From the NCBI GenBank assembly GCA_011799875.1, contig CM022303.1, positions 545,803,368-545,867,367 on the forward strand: DNA of 64,000 nt. Reading direction: 5' to 3'. Shown piece after piece: positions 1 to 13,200 of the stretch. This DNA is from Thinopyrum elongatum. Lineage: Eukaryota; Streptophyta; Magnoliopsida; Poales; Poaceae. The notes below the pieces were generated by a model. That model did not search any database, was not told where the DNA came from, and worked only from the letters and a program-made list of their open reading frames with translations. Each line of letters starts with the position of its first letter. Within the stretch, counting starts at the first letter, position 1. Position numbers and translations under genes: made by a program.

Positions 1-1126
1 GGCGAAGAGATGGTGATACAAGTGTAATATGGATAGTAGATATAGGTTTTTGTAATATGAAAATATAAAAACAGCAAGGTAACTAGTAACAAAAGCGAGC
101 AAAAACGGTATTGCAATGCTTGAAAACAAGGCCTAGGATTCATACTTTCACTAGTGCAAATTCTCTCAACAATGATAACATATTTGAATCATATGGCAAT
201 CCCTCAATGTGCGACAAAGAGTCACTCCAAAGTTTCTATCACAGAACGTAGGATGAAAACATGCATCAACCCCTATGCATAGATTACCCCAATGTCACCT
301 TGGGAATCGACGAGTTGAGTACCAAAACATACATCAAGTGAATCAATAGAACATCCAATTGTCATCATAGATATCCCATCGCAAGACATACATCAAGTGT
401 TCTCAAATCCAATACTCAATCCAACATAACGAAACTTCAAAGAGCAAGACTCAATTCATCACAAGAAGGTAGAGGGGGAGAAACACCATATGATCCAACT
501 ATAGTAGCAAAGCTCGCGGTACATCAAGATCGTGCCAAATCAAGAACACGAGAGAGAGAGAGAGAGAGAGAGAGATCAAACACATAGCTACTGGTACATA
601 CCCTCAGCCCCAAGGGTGAACTACTCCCTCCTCGTCATGGAGACCGCCGGGATGATGAAGATGGCCTCCGGTGATGGTTTCCCCCTCCGGCAGGGTGCCG
701 GAACGGGCTCCCGATTGGTTTTTTGTGGCTACAGAGGCTTCCGATCTAGGGTTCTTTTTGGAGGTTTGGATATTTATAAGAATTTTTGGCGTCGGTCTCA
801 CGTCAAGGGGGTGCCCGAGGGGCGCACAAGCCTGGAGCTAGCGCCCTAGGGGGTAGGGCGTGACTAGCAGGCTTGTGGCCTCCTCGATCACTTCCTGGCT
901 CAGCTCCGGTGCTTCGGGGGTCTCTTTTGGTCCATAAAAAATCACCATAAATTTTCAGCCCATTCCGAGAACTTTTATTTGTACACAAAAAACGACATCA
1001 CGGTAGTTCTGCTGAAAACAGCGTCAGTCCGGGTTAGTTCTAATCAAATCATACCAAAACCATATAAAATTGTTGTAAACATGGCATGAATACTTCATAA
1101 ATTATAGATACGTTGGAGACGTATCA
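1..1126 (-). repeat. 3' LTR (partial) of the B-type element
   Basis: The sequence matches 5753-6883 along its whole length. It ends at GACGTATCA (1126), directly beside the internal motif gcatccccaagctt, which on the minus strand is the polypurine tract. It carries a longer GA microsatellite (about 550-575) than its partner LTR near 6301-6317. On the minus strand the LTR contains the usual run of CTCTCT upstream of the transcribed part. Confidence 0.88.
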
Positions 1127-4100
1127 GCATCCCCAAGCTTAATTCCTGCTCGTCCTCGAGTAGGTAAATGATAACAGAAATAATTTATGAAGTGTGAATG
1201 CTAGCATAGTGTATAAATTTGATCAATGATAGTTCCAAACACTTTTTCTAGCATCATTATATATCATAAACTGTAGCTCATCTCATAAAACTTCTCATGA
1301 TCAAGTAACAAGCTATTCACATGTTAAAGCATAGACCATAAACTTTCTTGAAAACTAACAAACTATGTTCTCAGTCATCAAGCAATTGAAATTCATCTTA
1401 TTTTCAGGAAGGGTCTATGTAAGAGCTTTGATTTAGCAAATTCTACATACTCCACTATCATATAGTCTTCCATGATTGCTGACACTCAAAGCATATTTTT
1501 AGAACAAATAGCATCCATCGAACACAAAGAAAGATAGGGGCTTAATGTTTCGCCTCCCAACTTATTTATCATAGAGATAATTGTCAACAATAATAATTCA
1601 TGATCAAATATATTTGAATGGCCATATATGCTTGGATCTTTCCCCACCACATGATACTTGCCAACTAGAGAATAATTGAGGTTGAAATGAGATGGAATAC
1701 TACTGACTCTTGCATAAAAGTAAAAGATAGGCCCTTCGCACAGGGAAGCAGGGATTTCCAGAGGTGCCAGAGCTCGAAGCTTTTAAATCAGAGATGTATA
1801 TAATTTTGAGAGGTATGATTTCATTGTCAACGTAACGACCGAGAGTTCCCAATATCTTCCATGCTAGACACATTATAGGAGGTTCCCAAATAGAAAGGTA
1901 AAGTTTTTACTCCCCCTCCACCAACAAACAAAATCCATGGCTAGCCGAATCCTCGGGTGCCCTCCATACCAACAACAATCCGGGGGAGTTTTGCTTTATT
2001 ATTATATTTTGATTTTGATTTCGATCATAGGACCGGGCATCCCAATTACCATCCACTTTCTCGTGAATGACAAGCGAATAAACACTCATCGTGAGAATAA
2101 CCCATCTAGCATGGAAGATACTGACCGCCCCCTGTCGCTTCATGAGTGATTTGGGCATACAAAACATATTATTATTTGAAGATTTAGAGTTTGGCACATG
2201 CAAATTTACATGGAACGACAGGTAAATACCGCATATAGGTAGGTATGGTGGACTCATATGGAATAACTTTGGGTTTAAGAAAGTGGATGCAAAAGCAGTA
2301 TTCCCGCTTAGTACAGGTGAAGGCTAGGAAAAGATCCTAAGCAAGCACCACATGTTGGAGGATCCATAACAATATAACTTCTATACAAATATACCCAGAC
2401 ATAACTCATTGCGTTGTCTTACTTGTCCAACTTCAACTAGTTTTCTCAAGTTTGAAAATAATTAATGGGGCTCACAATCATAGAAGATGTCCAAGATAGT
2501 ATATTTATATGTGAAATCTCTCTTCCTTCAATATTCTTTCATGAATTGTTCAAGTGACCAATGTTGTGTTTGCTAACTTTCAATAAATTTTACCACCTAT
2601 ACTTCTCATATGTGAAGTCATTAATCCCCATGGGATAAGCATATGAAACATATATAATTTCAGATTTATGATATTCAATTCATTCAACCGTTTACTCATA
2701 GGATATAAGTGAAGCACAAGAGTAAATGACAAACTACTCCAAAAAGATATAAGTGAAGATCAATGGGTAGTCAAATAATTAAGTAGCTATGTGAAGACTC
2801 TCTCTCATTTAAGAATATAAGATCTCAATATTTTATTTAAACATCAAGCAAAACAAAATAAAATGACACTCCAAGGATAGCACATATCATGTGAAGAAGC
2901 AAAAACTTAGGCTCAACCGAGGCTAACCGATAATTGTTGATGAAGAAAGGTGGGATGCCTACCGGGGCATCCCCAAGCTTAGATGCTTGAGACTTCTTGA
3001 AATATTATCTTGGGATGCCTTGGGCATCCCCAAGCTTGAGCTATTGTGTCTCCTTAATTCCTCTCGTATCACGGTTTCCCTAAATCTCAAAATCTTCATC
3101 CACACAAAACTCAACAAGAACTCGTGAGAAAAGTTAGTATGAAGCAATGCAACACCTTATCATTCTATATTGTAGCAAATAACTAAAATTATTATTTAAC
3201 ATTGCATACTAAATGCCTCTGCATATTTAATACTCTTATCCTCAAATAGAATCATTAAACAAGCAAACATATGCAAACAATGCAAACATAACAGCAATCT
3301 GTCTAAACAGGACAGTCTCTAAATACTGCAATTATACTCATATTTGCGTAACTCCAAAAATTCTGAAAATTTACCACACTGTCGAAAAATTTTTGTAGCT
3401 TATTTTTTAAAAATTTCAACATTTTATCACATTCTGACTTTTCTCAAGAATTCACGCACTAGCGTGCAACTTTCTGTTTTCAAACAGCAACATATAGACT
3501 TGCAAAATAAGCATGGTAAAGGCTATACTTGACACTTTTATTGAAATAAAAGATGAAAAAAATTACTCTAAATAACATCAAGCAAATACTAATAAAATAA
3601 AATGACGCACCAAGCAAAACTCATATCATGTGACGAATAAAAATATAGCTCCAACTGAGGTTACCGGTAATGTTGAAGACGAAAGAGGGGATGCCTTCCG
3701 GGGCATCCCCAAACGTAGTTGCTTGTATCTTCCTTGAATATTATCTTGGGGTGCCTTGGGCATCCCCAATCTTAGGGTCTTGTCACTCCTTATTCTCCTC
3801 ATATCGACATCTCACCCAAAACTTGAAAACTTCAATCGCGCAAAACTTAACGGAACTTCGTGAGATGGGTTAGCATAGTAAAACAAATCATTCACTTGGG
3901 TACTGTCAAAGACAAGATTCATAATTGTTTCCACATAATGACTACTGTACTCTATAATTTCCACAGTTTATATTAAGCAATATAAGCCATAGAAACTAGA
4001 AAACAAGCAAACTATGTATCGAAAACAGAATCTGTGAAAAACAGAACAGTCTGTAAAGATCTGAATTATGTTCATACTTATGTTACTCCAATTTTTTTGA

Positions 4101-4543
4101 AACATTAGGAAAACGTATAAAATTTGTATATCAATGTTTTGTAAAAAATTCAGAGTTTTTCCACGTTCCAGTGAATTTTAACAATTCTATTACTGGACAC
4201 AAAAGTTTCTGTTTTTGCACAGAATGAAATCAACTATCAACCACACTATCCCAAAGGCTTTACTTGGCACTTTATTAAAGCAAAAGCTATAAAACATGAT
4301 TACTACAGTATATTAATCATGTGAACACACAAAAACAGTAGGTATAAGTATTGGGCTGTCTCCCAACAAGCGCTTTTCTTTAATGCCTTTGTAGCTAGGC
4401 ATGATGATTTCAATGATGCTCACATAAAAGATAAGAATTGAAACATAATGGGAGCATCATGAAGCATATGACTAGCACATTTAAGCCTAACCCAATTCCT
4501 ATGCATAGTGATTTTGTGAGCAAACAAATTATGGGAACATGAA
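1127..4543 (-). other. Non-coding internal region of the B-type element with duplicated hairpin pairs
   Basis: AT-rich internal DNA without a credible long ORF. It contains a tandem duplication with a period of about 735 bp. Each copy ends in two stem-loops built from GGGGATGCC and GGCATCCC arms: about 2952-2974 with 3011-3031, and 3687-3710 with about 3748-3768. The 3687-3710 hairpin has a perfect 9-bp stem with a 6-nt loop. The same arrangement occurs in the plus-strand element at 23210-24065. The minus-strand polypurine tract borders 1127. Confidence 0.7.
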
Positions 4544-5395
4544 TCAACTAGCATAGGAAGACAAAAACAAGCAAAACTTCAAAAATTTCAACACATAGAG
4601 AGGAAACTTGATATTATTGAGATAGGTAAAAGCATATGTCCCTCTCTCATAATAATTTTCAGTAGAATCATGAATGAATTCAGCAATATAACTATCACAT
4701 AAATCATTCTTTTCATGATCCACAAGCAAAGAAATTTTATTACTCTCCACGTAAGCAAATTTATTCTCATGAATAGTAGTGGGGGCAAACTCAAAAAAAA
4801 ATAACTATCATGTGAGGCATAATCCAATTGAAAATTAAAATCATGATGACAATTTTCATGGATATAATTATTCTTTATAGCATACATGTCATCACAATAA
4901 TCATCATAGATATCAACTTTGTTCTCATAATCAATTGGAACCTCTTCCAAAATAGTGGATTCATCACTAAATAAAGTCATGACCTCTCCAAATCCACTTT
5001 TATCAATATTGTGAAAAGATTTAACACCCCTCCAAAATAGTGGGATCAATATTATATAAAGCTGGCACTCTTTCAAACCCACTTTCATTAATATAATCAT
5101 CATAAATAGGAGGCATGTTATCATCATAATATATTTGCTCATCAAAACTTCGGGGACTAAAAATATCATCCTGATCAAACATAGCATCCCCAAGCTTATG
5201 GATTTGCATATCATTAGCATCATGGATATTCAAAGAATTCATACCAACAACATTGAAATCATGCTCATCATTCAAAGATTTTATGCCAAACATTTTATTG
5301 AATTCTTCTTCTATCAATTGAGCACAATTTTCCTTTCCATCACTTTCACGAAAGACATTAAAAAGATGATGCATATGAGGCAACCTCAATACCAT
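4544..5395 (-). pseudogene. Broken acidic ORF of unknown function in the B-type element
   Basis: Three minus-strand frames together give one protein-like segment of about 280 residues, rich in Asp, Glu and Asn. The start frame (from 5395) contains MFDQDDIFSPRSFDEQ and ends near DPTILEG. A second frame carries GFGEVMTLFSDESTILEE and YDDYCDDMYAIK. A third carries YVESNKISLLVDHEKND and ends at 4544. At least two frameshifts, near 5030 and 4790, separate them. The same protein segments recur in 21836-22590 on the plus strand, so this was a real coding region of the family rather than chance. No known domain, zinc knuckle or catalytic motif is visible. It occupies the gag position, directly after the primer-binding site, so a degenerate gag-like role is possible but unproven. 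Confidence 0.6.
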
Positions 5396-5492
5396 TTTTT
5401 TGTAGTTTTCTTTTATAAAAAAAAACTAGTGATAAACAAGAAACTAAAAGATTTAATTGCAAGATCTAAAGATATACCTCCAAGCACTCACC

Positions 5493-5510
5493 TCCCCGGC
5501 AAAGGCGCCA
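5493..5510 (-). other. Primer-binding site of the B-type element
   Basis: On the minus strand, ten bases after the LTR end, the sequence reads TGGCGCCTTTGCCGGGGA. This is close to the tRNA-Asp-type primer site used by Athila/Tat-like Gypsy elements (from memory). Its position fixes 5521-6883 as the 5' LTR and the element as minus-strand. Confidence 0.75.
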
Positions 5511-5520
5511 GAAAAGAGCT

Positions 5521-6883
5521 TGATGTCTACTACGCAACCTTCTTCTTGTAGACTCGTGTTGGGCCTCCAAGCGCAGAGTTTTGTAGGACAGTAGCAAATT
5601 TCCCTCAAGTGGATGACCTAAGGTTTATCAATCCGTGGGGGGCATAGGATGAAGATGGTCTCTCTCAAACAACCCTGCAACCAAATAACAAAGAGTCTCT
5701 TGTGTTCCCAACACACCCAATACAATGGTAAATTGTATAGGTGCACTAGTTCGGCGAAGAGATGGTGATACAAGTGTAATATCGATAGTATATAAAGGTT
5801 TTTGTAATCTGAAAATATAAAAACAGCAACGTAACTAGTAACAAAAGCGAGCAAAAACGGTATTGCAATGCTTGAAAACAAGGCCTAGGGTTTATACTTT
5901 CACTAGTGCAAATTCTCTCAACAATGATAACATATTTGAATCATATGGCAATCCCTCAATGTGCGACAAAGAGTCACTCCAAAGTTTCTATCGGAGAACG
6001 TAGGATAAAAACGTGCATCAACCCCTATGCATAGATTACCCCAATGTCACCTCGGGAATCCGCGAGTTGAGTACCAAAACACACATCAAGTGAATCAATA
6101 GAACATCCCATTGTCACCACAGATATCCCATCGCAAGACATACATCAAGTGTTCTCAAATCCAATACTCAATCCAACATAACGAAACCTCAAAGAGCAAG
6201 ACTCAATTCATCACAAGAAGGTAGAGGGGGAGAAACACCATATGATCCAACTATAGTAGCAAAGCTCGCTGTACATCAAGATCGTGCCAAATCAAGAACA
6301 TGAGAGAGAGAGAGAGATCAAACACATACCTATTGGTACATATCCTCAGCCCCGAGGGTGAATTACTCCCTCCTTGTCGTGGAGACCGCCGGGATGATGA
6401 AGATGGCCTCCGGTGATGGTTTCCCCCTCCGACAGGGTGCCAGAATGGGCTCCCAATTGGTTTTTCATGGCTACAGAGGCTTGCAGCGGCGAAACTTCCG
6501 ATCTAGGGTTCTTTTCAGAGGTTTGGGTATTTATAAGAATTTTTTGCGTCGGTCTCATGTCAAGGGGGTGCCCGAGAGGCCCATAAGCTTGGAGCTAGCG
6601 TCCTGGGGGTAGGGCGCGGCTAGCAGGCTTGTGGCCTCCTCGGTTACTTCCTGGCCCAGCTTTGGTGCTTCGGGGGGTCTCTTTTGGTCCATAAAAAATC
6701 ACCGTAAATTTTCAGCCCATTCCGAGAACTTTTATTTCTGCACAAAAAACGACACCATGGTAGCTCTGCTGAAAATAGAGTTAGTCCGAGTTAGTTCTAA
6801 TCAAATCATACCAAAACCATATAAAATTGTTGTAAACATGGCATGAATACTTCATAAATTATAGATATGTTGGAGACGTATCA
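5521..6883 (-). repeat. 5' LTR of the B-type element
   Basis: On the plus strand it runs from TGATGTCTACTACGC to GACGTATCA, 1363 bp, with short inverted TGAT/ATCA ends. It aligns with 1-1126 and with the solo LTR at 15054-16484 and the LTR at 26704-28339. A GA-rich microsatellite lies at about 6301-6317. ORFs inside it (for example around 6346-6612) appear in the LTR copies by descent and are not supported as genes. Confidence 0.88.
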
Positions 6884-7078
6884 AGTGACGACCCCCTTCT
6901 CTTTGTTGGGTGCAAGCAATTATTTGGTTTGTGTGCAGTGCAGGTGTTGCTAATGTTGTATGTGTGTTGCCTCCTACTGGTTCGATAAACCTTGGTTCTT
7001 AACTGAGAGAAATACTTTCTGCTGTTGTGCTACATCACCCTTCCTCTTCAGGGAAATCCAACAACTCCTATGGGATTA
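6884..7078 (+). repeat. Fragment of an LTR 3' end (X/A-like)
   Basis: The text TTGGGTGCAAG ... GGTTCGATAAACCTTGGTTCTTAACTGAG ... CACCCTTCCTCTTC (in short pieces) matches the 3' ends of the LTRs at about 9310-9479, 18060-18237 and 21440-21622. It is cut on the left by the B-type insertion and passes on the right, without a clean boundary, into the truncated start of the X LTR. Confidence 0.6.
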
Positions 7079-7939
7079 ATAGAAACCAATATCTATGGAG
7101 TTCAAAATACGTTGCTGGATTAACACGATTTTCTTGGGCAACAAGAAACACACGAAGCTTCTAGATAGATCGAAACTAGCACCGAGGGGCCCACATGGAC
7201 ATGTGGCATGGCTAAGGGTGGCCGCGCCCCTTGCCCTTGTGGGCCCCATAGCAACCAACTTGACCTGATTCCACTGCCATAAATCCCCATAAATACCGAA
7301 ACCACCCGTCGTACGTCTAGATGATTTTTATCACCACCGCAAGCTTCTGTTCAGAAGAAATCTCATTTGAGCCCTATTCTCGAGCCCTGGTGGAGGAGGA
7401 AGCCATTGCCGAAGCCATCTTCATCAACCTTGTTGCATCCATGACCATGTGTGAGTAGTTCCTTTAGGACCTACGGGTCCATAGTAGTAGCTAGATGGCT
7501 CTCTCTCTCTTTTGGATTATCAATACCATGTTCTTGTTCTTGATCGAGATTAATTTGATGTAATCGATGGTGTGTTTGTTCGAACATGATGAACTGTCAC
7601 TTTATGATCTTATTGTTCATTGAAATCAATTGGATCTATTTGGGTTTTGTTGCCTCATAATTAAATAGCTTTGTATGCTCTCTAATCTATCTATCTTCTT
7701 TGTCCAAGTTCGATGGGGTTTTCCTCAGAGGGAGTTGTGTTTCATAGTGGGTTCAATCTTGCGATGCTCTAACCCAGTGACAAAAAGGGCCAAGACACGT
7801 ATCGTATTGTGGCCACTAAGGATAAAATGACGGGGTTTAGTCATATTGATTGACTTATTCATGTCTATATTATGTCATTTTCCTTATTGCGATACTCTAT
7901 TTCTTGCAAACTTAATACTATGATATGCATGCTGGATAG

Positions 7940-9479
7940 TGATACGTCTCCAACGTATCTATAATTTTTGATTGTTTCATGCTATTATATTATCAATATT
8001 GTATGTTTTATATGCAATTTATATCATTTTTTGGAACTAACCTATCAACCTAGTGCCCAGTGCCATTTTCTGTTTTTGCCTATTTTATTGTTTCACAGAA
8101 AAATGATACCAAACGAAGTCCAAACACGATGAAACTTTACGGTGATTTTTTCTGTACCAGAAGGGACCCTAGAAGCTTTGAGAGGAGACCAGACATCGCA
8201 CGACAGGAGCACAAGCTCACACGGCATGCCCCAGGGGCACGCCGTCTAAGCTTGTGGGCCCCTCGCACCTCTGTTTGACCTAATTCCATGGCTATAAATT
8301 CCCTAAAATCCAAAAACCATCGGAGCGAGACCCGAAATAATTATTCCATCTCCGCTAGCCTCTGTTCTTCCATGATCCCATCTGGAGGGCTCCACCGGTA
8401 CTCTGCTGGAGGGGGAATCAATCGCGAAGGGCTTCTACATCATCCTTGCCGCACCTCCGATGATGTGCAAGTATTCCCCCCAGGACCTATGGGTCTATAG
8501 TGATTTGCTAGATGTCTCTCTCTCCCCCCTCTCTCTCTGGTCTTCAATACAATGTTCTCCTCAGAGTTCTATTTGATGTAATCTTCTTTTGCTGTGTGTT
8601 TGTTCGGATCTAATGAATTGTGGGTCTATGATCAGATTATTCATTTAAAGTAATTGAGTTATATTCTGAACTTTATTATGTGTTATTGTTATAGTTATGT
8701 AATGCTTTTTGATCTATGGGTTTTCTTTGGGCAAGTTGATGATTAGATCTTCAGTGGAAGTCATGCATAGTAGTAGGTTCAATGTTGCAGTGTCCTCACT
8801 CTGTGACAGGAGGAGTAGCGAGGTACGTATTTGTATTGTTGTTACTAAGGGTAAAACGATGAGGTTCGATCATATTGATTGGTCATATTTTGTCTACATT
8901 ATGTCATCATGCTCCAAGCATTACTCTCTTTTTTATGAACTTAATACCTTAAGATGCATTCTAGATAGTGGTCGAGGGGTGGAGTAATAGTAGTATATGC
9001 AGATGGATGTCGGTCTACTTGTCACGGATGTAATGCCTATGTACTGATCATACCATAAACAACATCATAACTATGCGCTTTTCTATCAATTGCCCAATAG
9101 TAATTTGTCTACCCACCGTTTGTTATGTTCTTGAGAGAGATGCCTCTAGTGAAAGCTATGGCCCCCGTGTTCGTGTGCCATATTTAGTAAAACCCTAAAA
9201 AGCTCTCTGCAATATATTACTTTTATTTTTTTGCAATTTATATATCTATCACTATCAGAATTAATCCTTGCAATTAACGAGTAAAGGGGATTGACATCCC
9301 TATTGCCCGCGTTGGGTGCAAGTATTTTGTTTGTGTGTGTAGGTACTGTCGACCTTTGTATGTGTGAATCTCCTAATGCTTCGATAACCTTGGTTCTCTA
9401 CTGAGGGAAATTCTATCCGCTACTATATTGCTTCACCCTTCCTCTTCGAGGAAAATCCCAACGCAACTCACAAGTAGCA
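7940..9479 (+). repeat. 5' LTR of the A-type element
   Basis: Starts TGATACGTCTCCAACG at 7940 and ends CAAGTAGCA at 9479. The end is fixed by comparison with the 3' LTR, whose CAAGTAGCA is followed directly by the target duplication. It shares its whole layout with LTRs at 13436, 20062, 60157 and (minus) 61933. A CT-rich stretch lies around 8515-8540. Confidence 0.9.
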
Positions 9480-9490
9480 GAAAGAATTTC

Positions 9491-9508
9491 TGGCACCGTT
9501 GCTGGGGA
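9491..9508 (+). other. Primer-binding site of the A-type element
   Basis: TGGCACCGTTGCTGGGGA begins 12 bases after the LTR end. It resembles the Gypsy primer site TGGCGCCGTTGCCGGGGA with two substitutions. The minus-strand Gypsy element at 30907-30924 has the corresponding sequence TGGCACCGTTGCCGGGGA. Confidence 0.75.
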
Positions 9509-9637
9509 GAATTCATCAAACAAAGAAACCTCCTTTCACACACATTATCATTTACTTGTTCTATTTTTTATTTTCTTTCATTAGTCTCTTTTAAAAAAAT
9601 ATCAAAAATATACTGTGTGCTTTATTTGCTCGTTTCT

Positions 9638-10283
9638 ATGGCTAGTTCTTCCCTTGTTACTAGTACCCCTGAAAATGGAGTGCTCAATTTTAAAAAAAGG
9701 GGAGGAGAAAGTTTAAAATATGCTTGGTATAGGATTTGCGATGCTCAAAATAGATCAACTAGGAAGCAATCCACTACTGTCCTTCTTCACAACTTTTATG
9801 CGAGTGTTACTACTTGGAATAGATTTGTGCTTCATACTATCACTAGAGAATTTCCTAAGTACTCACCCTATGGATGCCTTCAATGCTATGGGAAATCTAG
9901 TGGGATCACCACCTATCATTGCTAATGAAACGACATTGACTTTGGAACATGTTATGCAAAGACTAGAAATTACTGAGAACAAAATGCCCACTATTGAACA
10001 TATTGAAAATCTCGATAAAAAGGTGCACAACCAAGTCACTAAAATTGACTCTTCCATAGGTACCACTTTGAAACTATTGAAGGATAAAGAGCCAATCTCC
10101 GAGAAGGTAGAACAAAGTCCCGCTAGAATTGATAAACTGGAAGAAATCATTAGTAACTTGGGTTCAGCTTTTTCTTCCATCAAACCATTAAGGAGACTCC
10201 TACAAATAAGAATTCTAGACTTATGTATGTTCCTACAAACAAATGTGCTTCATCTAGAAAAGAGAAAATCTAAAAATGATTAG
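9638..10283 (+). pseudogene. Frameshifted gag-like remnant of the A-type element
   Basis: An ATG at 9638 opens a frame starting MASSSLVTSTPENG and continuing GESLKYAWYRICDAQNRSTRK, which resembles the N-terminal part of plant Gypsy Gag proteins. Near 9845 the homologous reading passes to a second frame (STHPMDAFNAMGNLVGSPP), then a Leu/Glu/Lys-rich coiled-coil-like stretch (LTLEHVMQRLEITENK, VEQSPARIDKLEEIISNL) to 10283. About 215 residues in all, without a zinc knuckle. The X element has the same N-terminal pattern at 18429-18632. It is presumed to be the decayed structural protein of the family. Confidence 0.6.
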
Positions 10284-13200
10284 CATGCACCCCAACTTCA
10301 TCAAAATAATAAAGGAACCTAGGAGCATCGTTATTGTGAATATGTTTACTAAACCTCCTAGGTAGTCTAGATGCATGATAGAGGAATTGTAAATGGACAC
10401 CAAAGATGACAATGCTTGAAACTATGTATTATGCCTAGCTAGCGGCATTAAACAACAACGCTTGTTGGGAGGCAACCCAATATTTATCTTTTTGCTTTCA
10501 TTTTATTTTCTTGAGTCCACATGATTATTGCTACTGTAATTATTATGTTTTTATATTTTAATTAGTGTTTGTGCCAAGTAATGCCTTTAGGATGAATTTT
10601 GAAACTGGTACTATGCAGAAAACAGAAATTTAGCGTCGAGTGCGTGAATTGTTGACATGTACTGGACATGATCAATTGCTTAATTTTTTATACATTACTC
10701 TAATACATATTTTCTACCTTTTCCCAAATTTTTAGAATGTTTGGAGTTATATAAGTATGGATAAAAATTCCGTCTTTACAGAATGTTCTGTTGTATACAA
10801 ATTATGTTTTCATTGCATAGTGTGCTTGTTTTGATGATGCTATGGATTATATCGGGGGTATAAGTCATGGAGAAGTTAGAGTACAGTAGATATTATGCAA
10901 GAAGAATTATGAATTTATTTATAAAAGTACCTAAAGTGGATGATTGATTTATTATACTAACGGATCTCGTGAAGTTTTTCTTGAGTTTTGTGTGCTGAAA
11001 TTTTCAGGTTTTCGGTGAGATCACGATGAATGAAGGAATAAGGAGTGGAAATACCCTAAGCTTGGGGATGCCCAAGACACCCCCAAGGTAATATTCAAGG
11101 AGGAACCAGGTGTCTAAGCTTGGGGATGCCCCGGATGGCATCCCCTTTTTCGTGTACAATGCATAGGTATGTTAGTTGGAGCTATTTTTTTATTCATCAC
11201 ATGATATAAGTTTTACTGGGAACGACTTGTGCCATAATTTTATTTTGTTTGTTTGCTTGTTAGTTTGCCACAATGATTTTTTTCTGGACACACATTCATC
11301 ATGATTTGTTAGAATGTGCTTTGCTTATATCTCTTGAGTTATGCAGTTGCTCATGTGCTTCACTTATATATTTAGAGCACGGTGGAGGTTATAATTTATA
11401 GAATTTTGTACTCTCATGCTTCACTTATACTCCCTCCATTTTTATTTACTCAATATATTATCTTTGACTGAAGTCAAACTTTATAAAGTTTGACCAACTT
11501 TGTAGAAAACAATATAAATATTTATAGTAACAAATTTATATGATGTGAAAATATATGCAATGATGAATCCAATGATATAGATTTGGTGGTGTATATGTTA
11601 ATATATTTTTCTACAAGCTTGTTGAAAGTATATAAAGTTTGACTTTAGACAAACCTAATATGCGGACTAAATAAAAATGGAGGGAGTATCTTTTTGAGAC
11701 TCTAAAATGGAAGTGGTAATGTGCACGGGTTATAAGACTAGTCCAAGAATGATACGTATATAAGAGTGGTATAATAAGAACTTTGATGTGAGATCCCTGC
11801 ATATGAAGCGTGTGATTTAATTATATTTATCTAGTAATATGAAAGAATATTAGTTTAGAATCATTAGTTAGTAAAAATAACAATATTAAAGCTTGTTATG
11901 TATTACTCATTTAAGTGTCCGTCATGGCATGATGAGGATGCTGGAGCATTTTTATTCCTTGTTGAAATCCTTTGTGTTGTTCGAATCGGGGGTGCGCGAT
12001 GGTTAACTCGTACCAACCTCCTCCCTAGGGTCATGCTAGTAGTACTTTGCTTCGAGGGCTAATAAAACTTTCACAATAAGTATATGAGTTAATGGAGTAA
12101 TACGGTACTCCCACATATCCATATATTGCTAGCCTCTTCAGCACCGTGCATTGCCCATTCTCACCTCGAGAGTTGGTGCAAACTTCGTCGGTGCATCCAA
12201 ACCCCATGATATGACATGCTTTATCACACATAAGCCTCATTATATCCTTCCTCAAAAAAATCCACCATACCTACCTATCATGGCATTTCCATAACCCTTC
12301 TGAGATATATTGCCATGCAACTTCCACAATTACTATTCACATGATTTGTGTGTTCATCATCATATTGCGTTGCATGATCATATAGAGTTGACATGATATT
12401 TGTGGCAAAGCCACCGTTCATCATTGTAATACATGTTACACTAGATCATTGCACATCCTGGTACACTGCCAGAGGCATTCATATATAGTCATATTATTTT
12501 AGTTTATCGAGTTGTAAGTAAATAAAAGTGTGATGATCATCATTATTAGAGATTTGTCCTAGTGAGGTAAGTAATGATGGAGATTGATGAGTCCTCGAAA
12601 AAATGGGGATGGGGTTCATGATATTGTTCTAAAAAAGAGGAAAAAAGAGAGAAGAAAAAAAGAAAAATGAGAGACAAAGAGAGAAGGGGCAATGCGACTA
12701 TCCTTTTACCACACTTGTGCTTCAAAGTAGCACCATGTTCTTCATATAGAGAGTCTCCTTGATTTGTCACTTTCATATACTAGTGGGAATTTTTTCATTA
12801 TATAACTTGGCTTGTATGTTCCGACGACGGGCTTCCTCAAATGCCCAAGGTCTTCAGGACCAAGCAAGTTGGATGCACACCCACTTAGTTTCCATAGCGA
12901 GCTTTCATGCACTTATAACTCTTGTGCATCCGTTGCCGGCAATCCCTACTCCTCGCATTGATATCGATTGAAAGGCCTCTCCATTGTCTAACGATCCGCC
13001 GAGTTGATGTGAGACTTTCTTCACTTTTAATTGTCTCCCCTTATTAACCTCTACCAACATTTCTATTCCACCCATAGTGCTAAGTCCATGTCTCACGCTC
13101 ATATATTGAGTGAAGTTGAAAGTGCTGAAGCGAGAAAAGGTATGATACAATTGCTTGATTTGGCACCAGGGTGCTCATGATTTGTACTTATGTTAGGAAG

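Larger units (their letters stand above)
1..6883 (-). mobile_element. Non-autonomous Gypsy-type LTR retrotransposon, B-type LTRs, cut by window start
   Basis: Read on the minus strand, a 1363-bp LTR (6883 to 5521) begins TGATACGTCTCC-like and ends GTAGTAGACATCA. A primer-binding site follows, then about 4.4 kb of internal DNA, a polypurine stretch (AGCTTGGGGATGC) next to 1126, and a second copy of the LTR running out of the window at base 1. Position 1 corresponds to about 5753 in the other LTR. No protease, integrase or reverse transcriptase is visible; only a broken acidic ORF is present, so the element would need enzymes in trans. The target-site duplication cannot be confirmed because one end is outside the window; the flanking pentamer at 6884 is agtga. 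The LTR is of a type very common in Triticeae (Sabrina/WHAM/Fatima group; exact family not assigned). Confidence 0.88.

Noticed and set aside
8709..8987. 92-codon ORF conserved with 14207-14467
   Set aside because: Both lie at the same place in the two LTRs of one element; similarity reflects LTR duplication, not coding selection.
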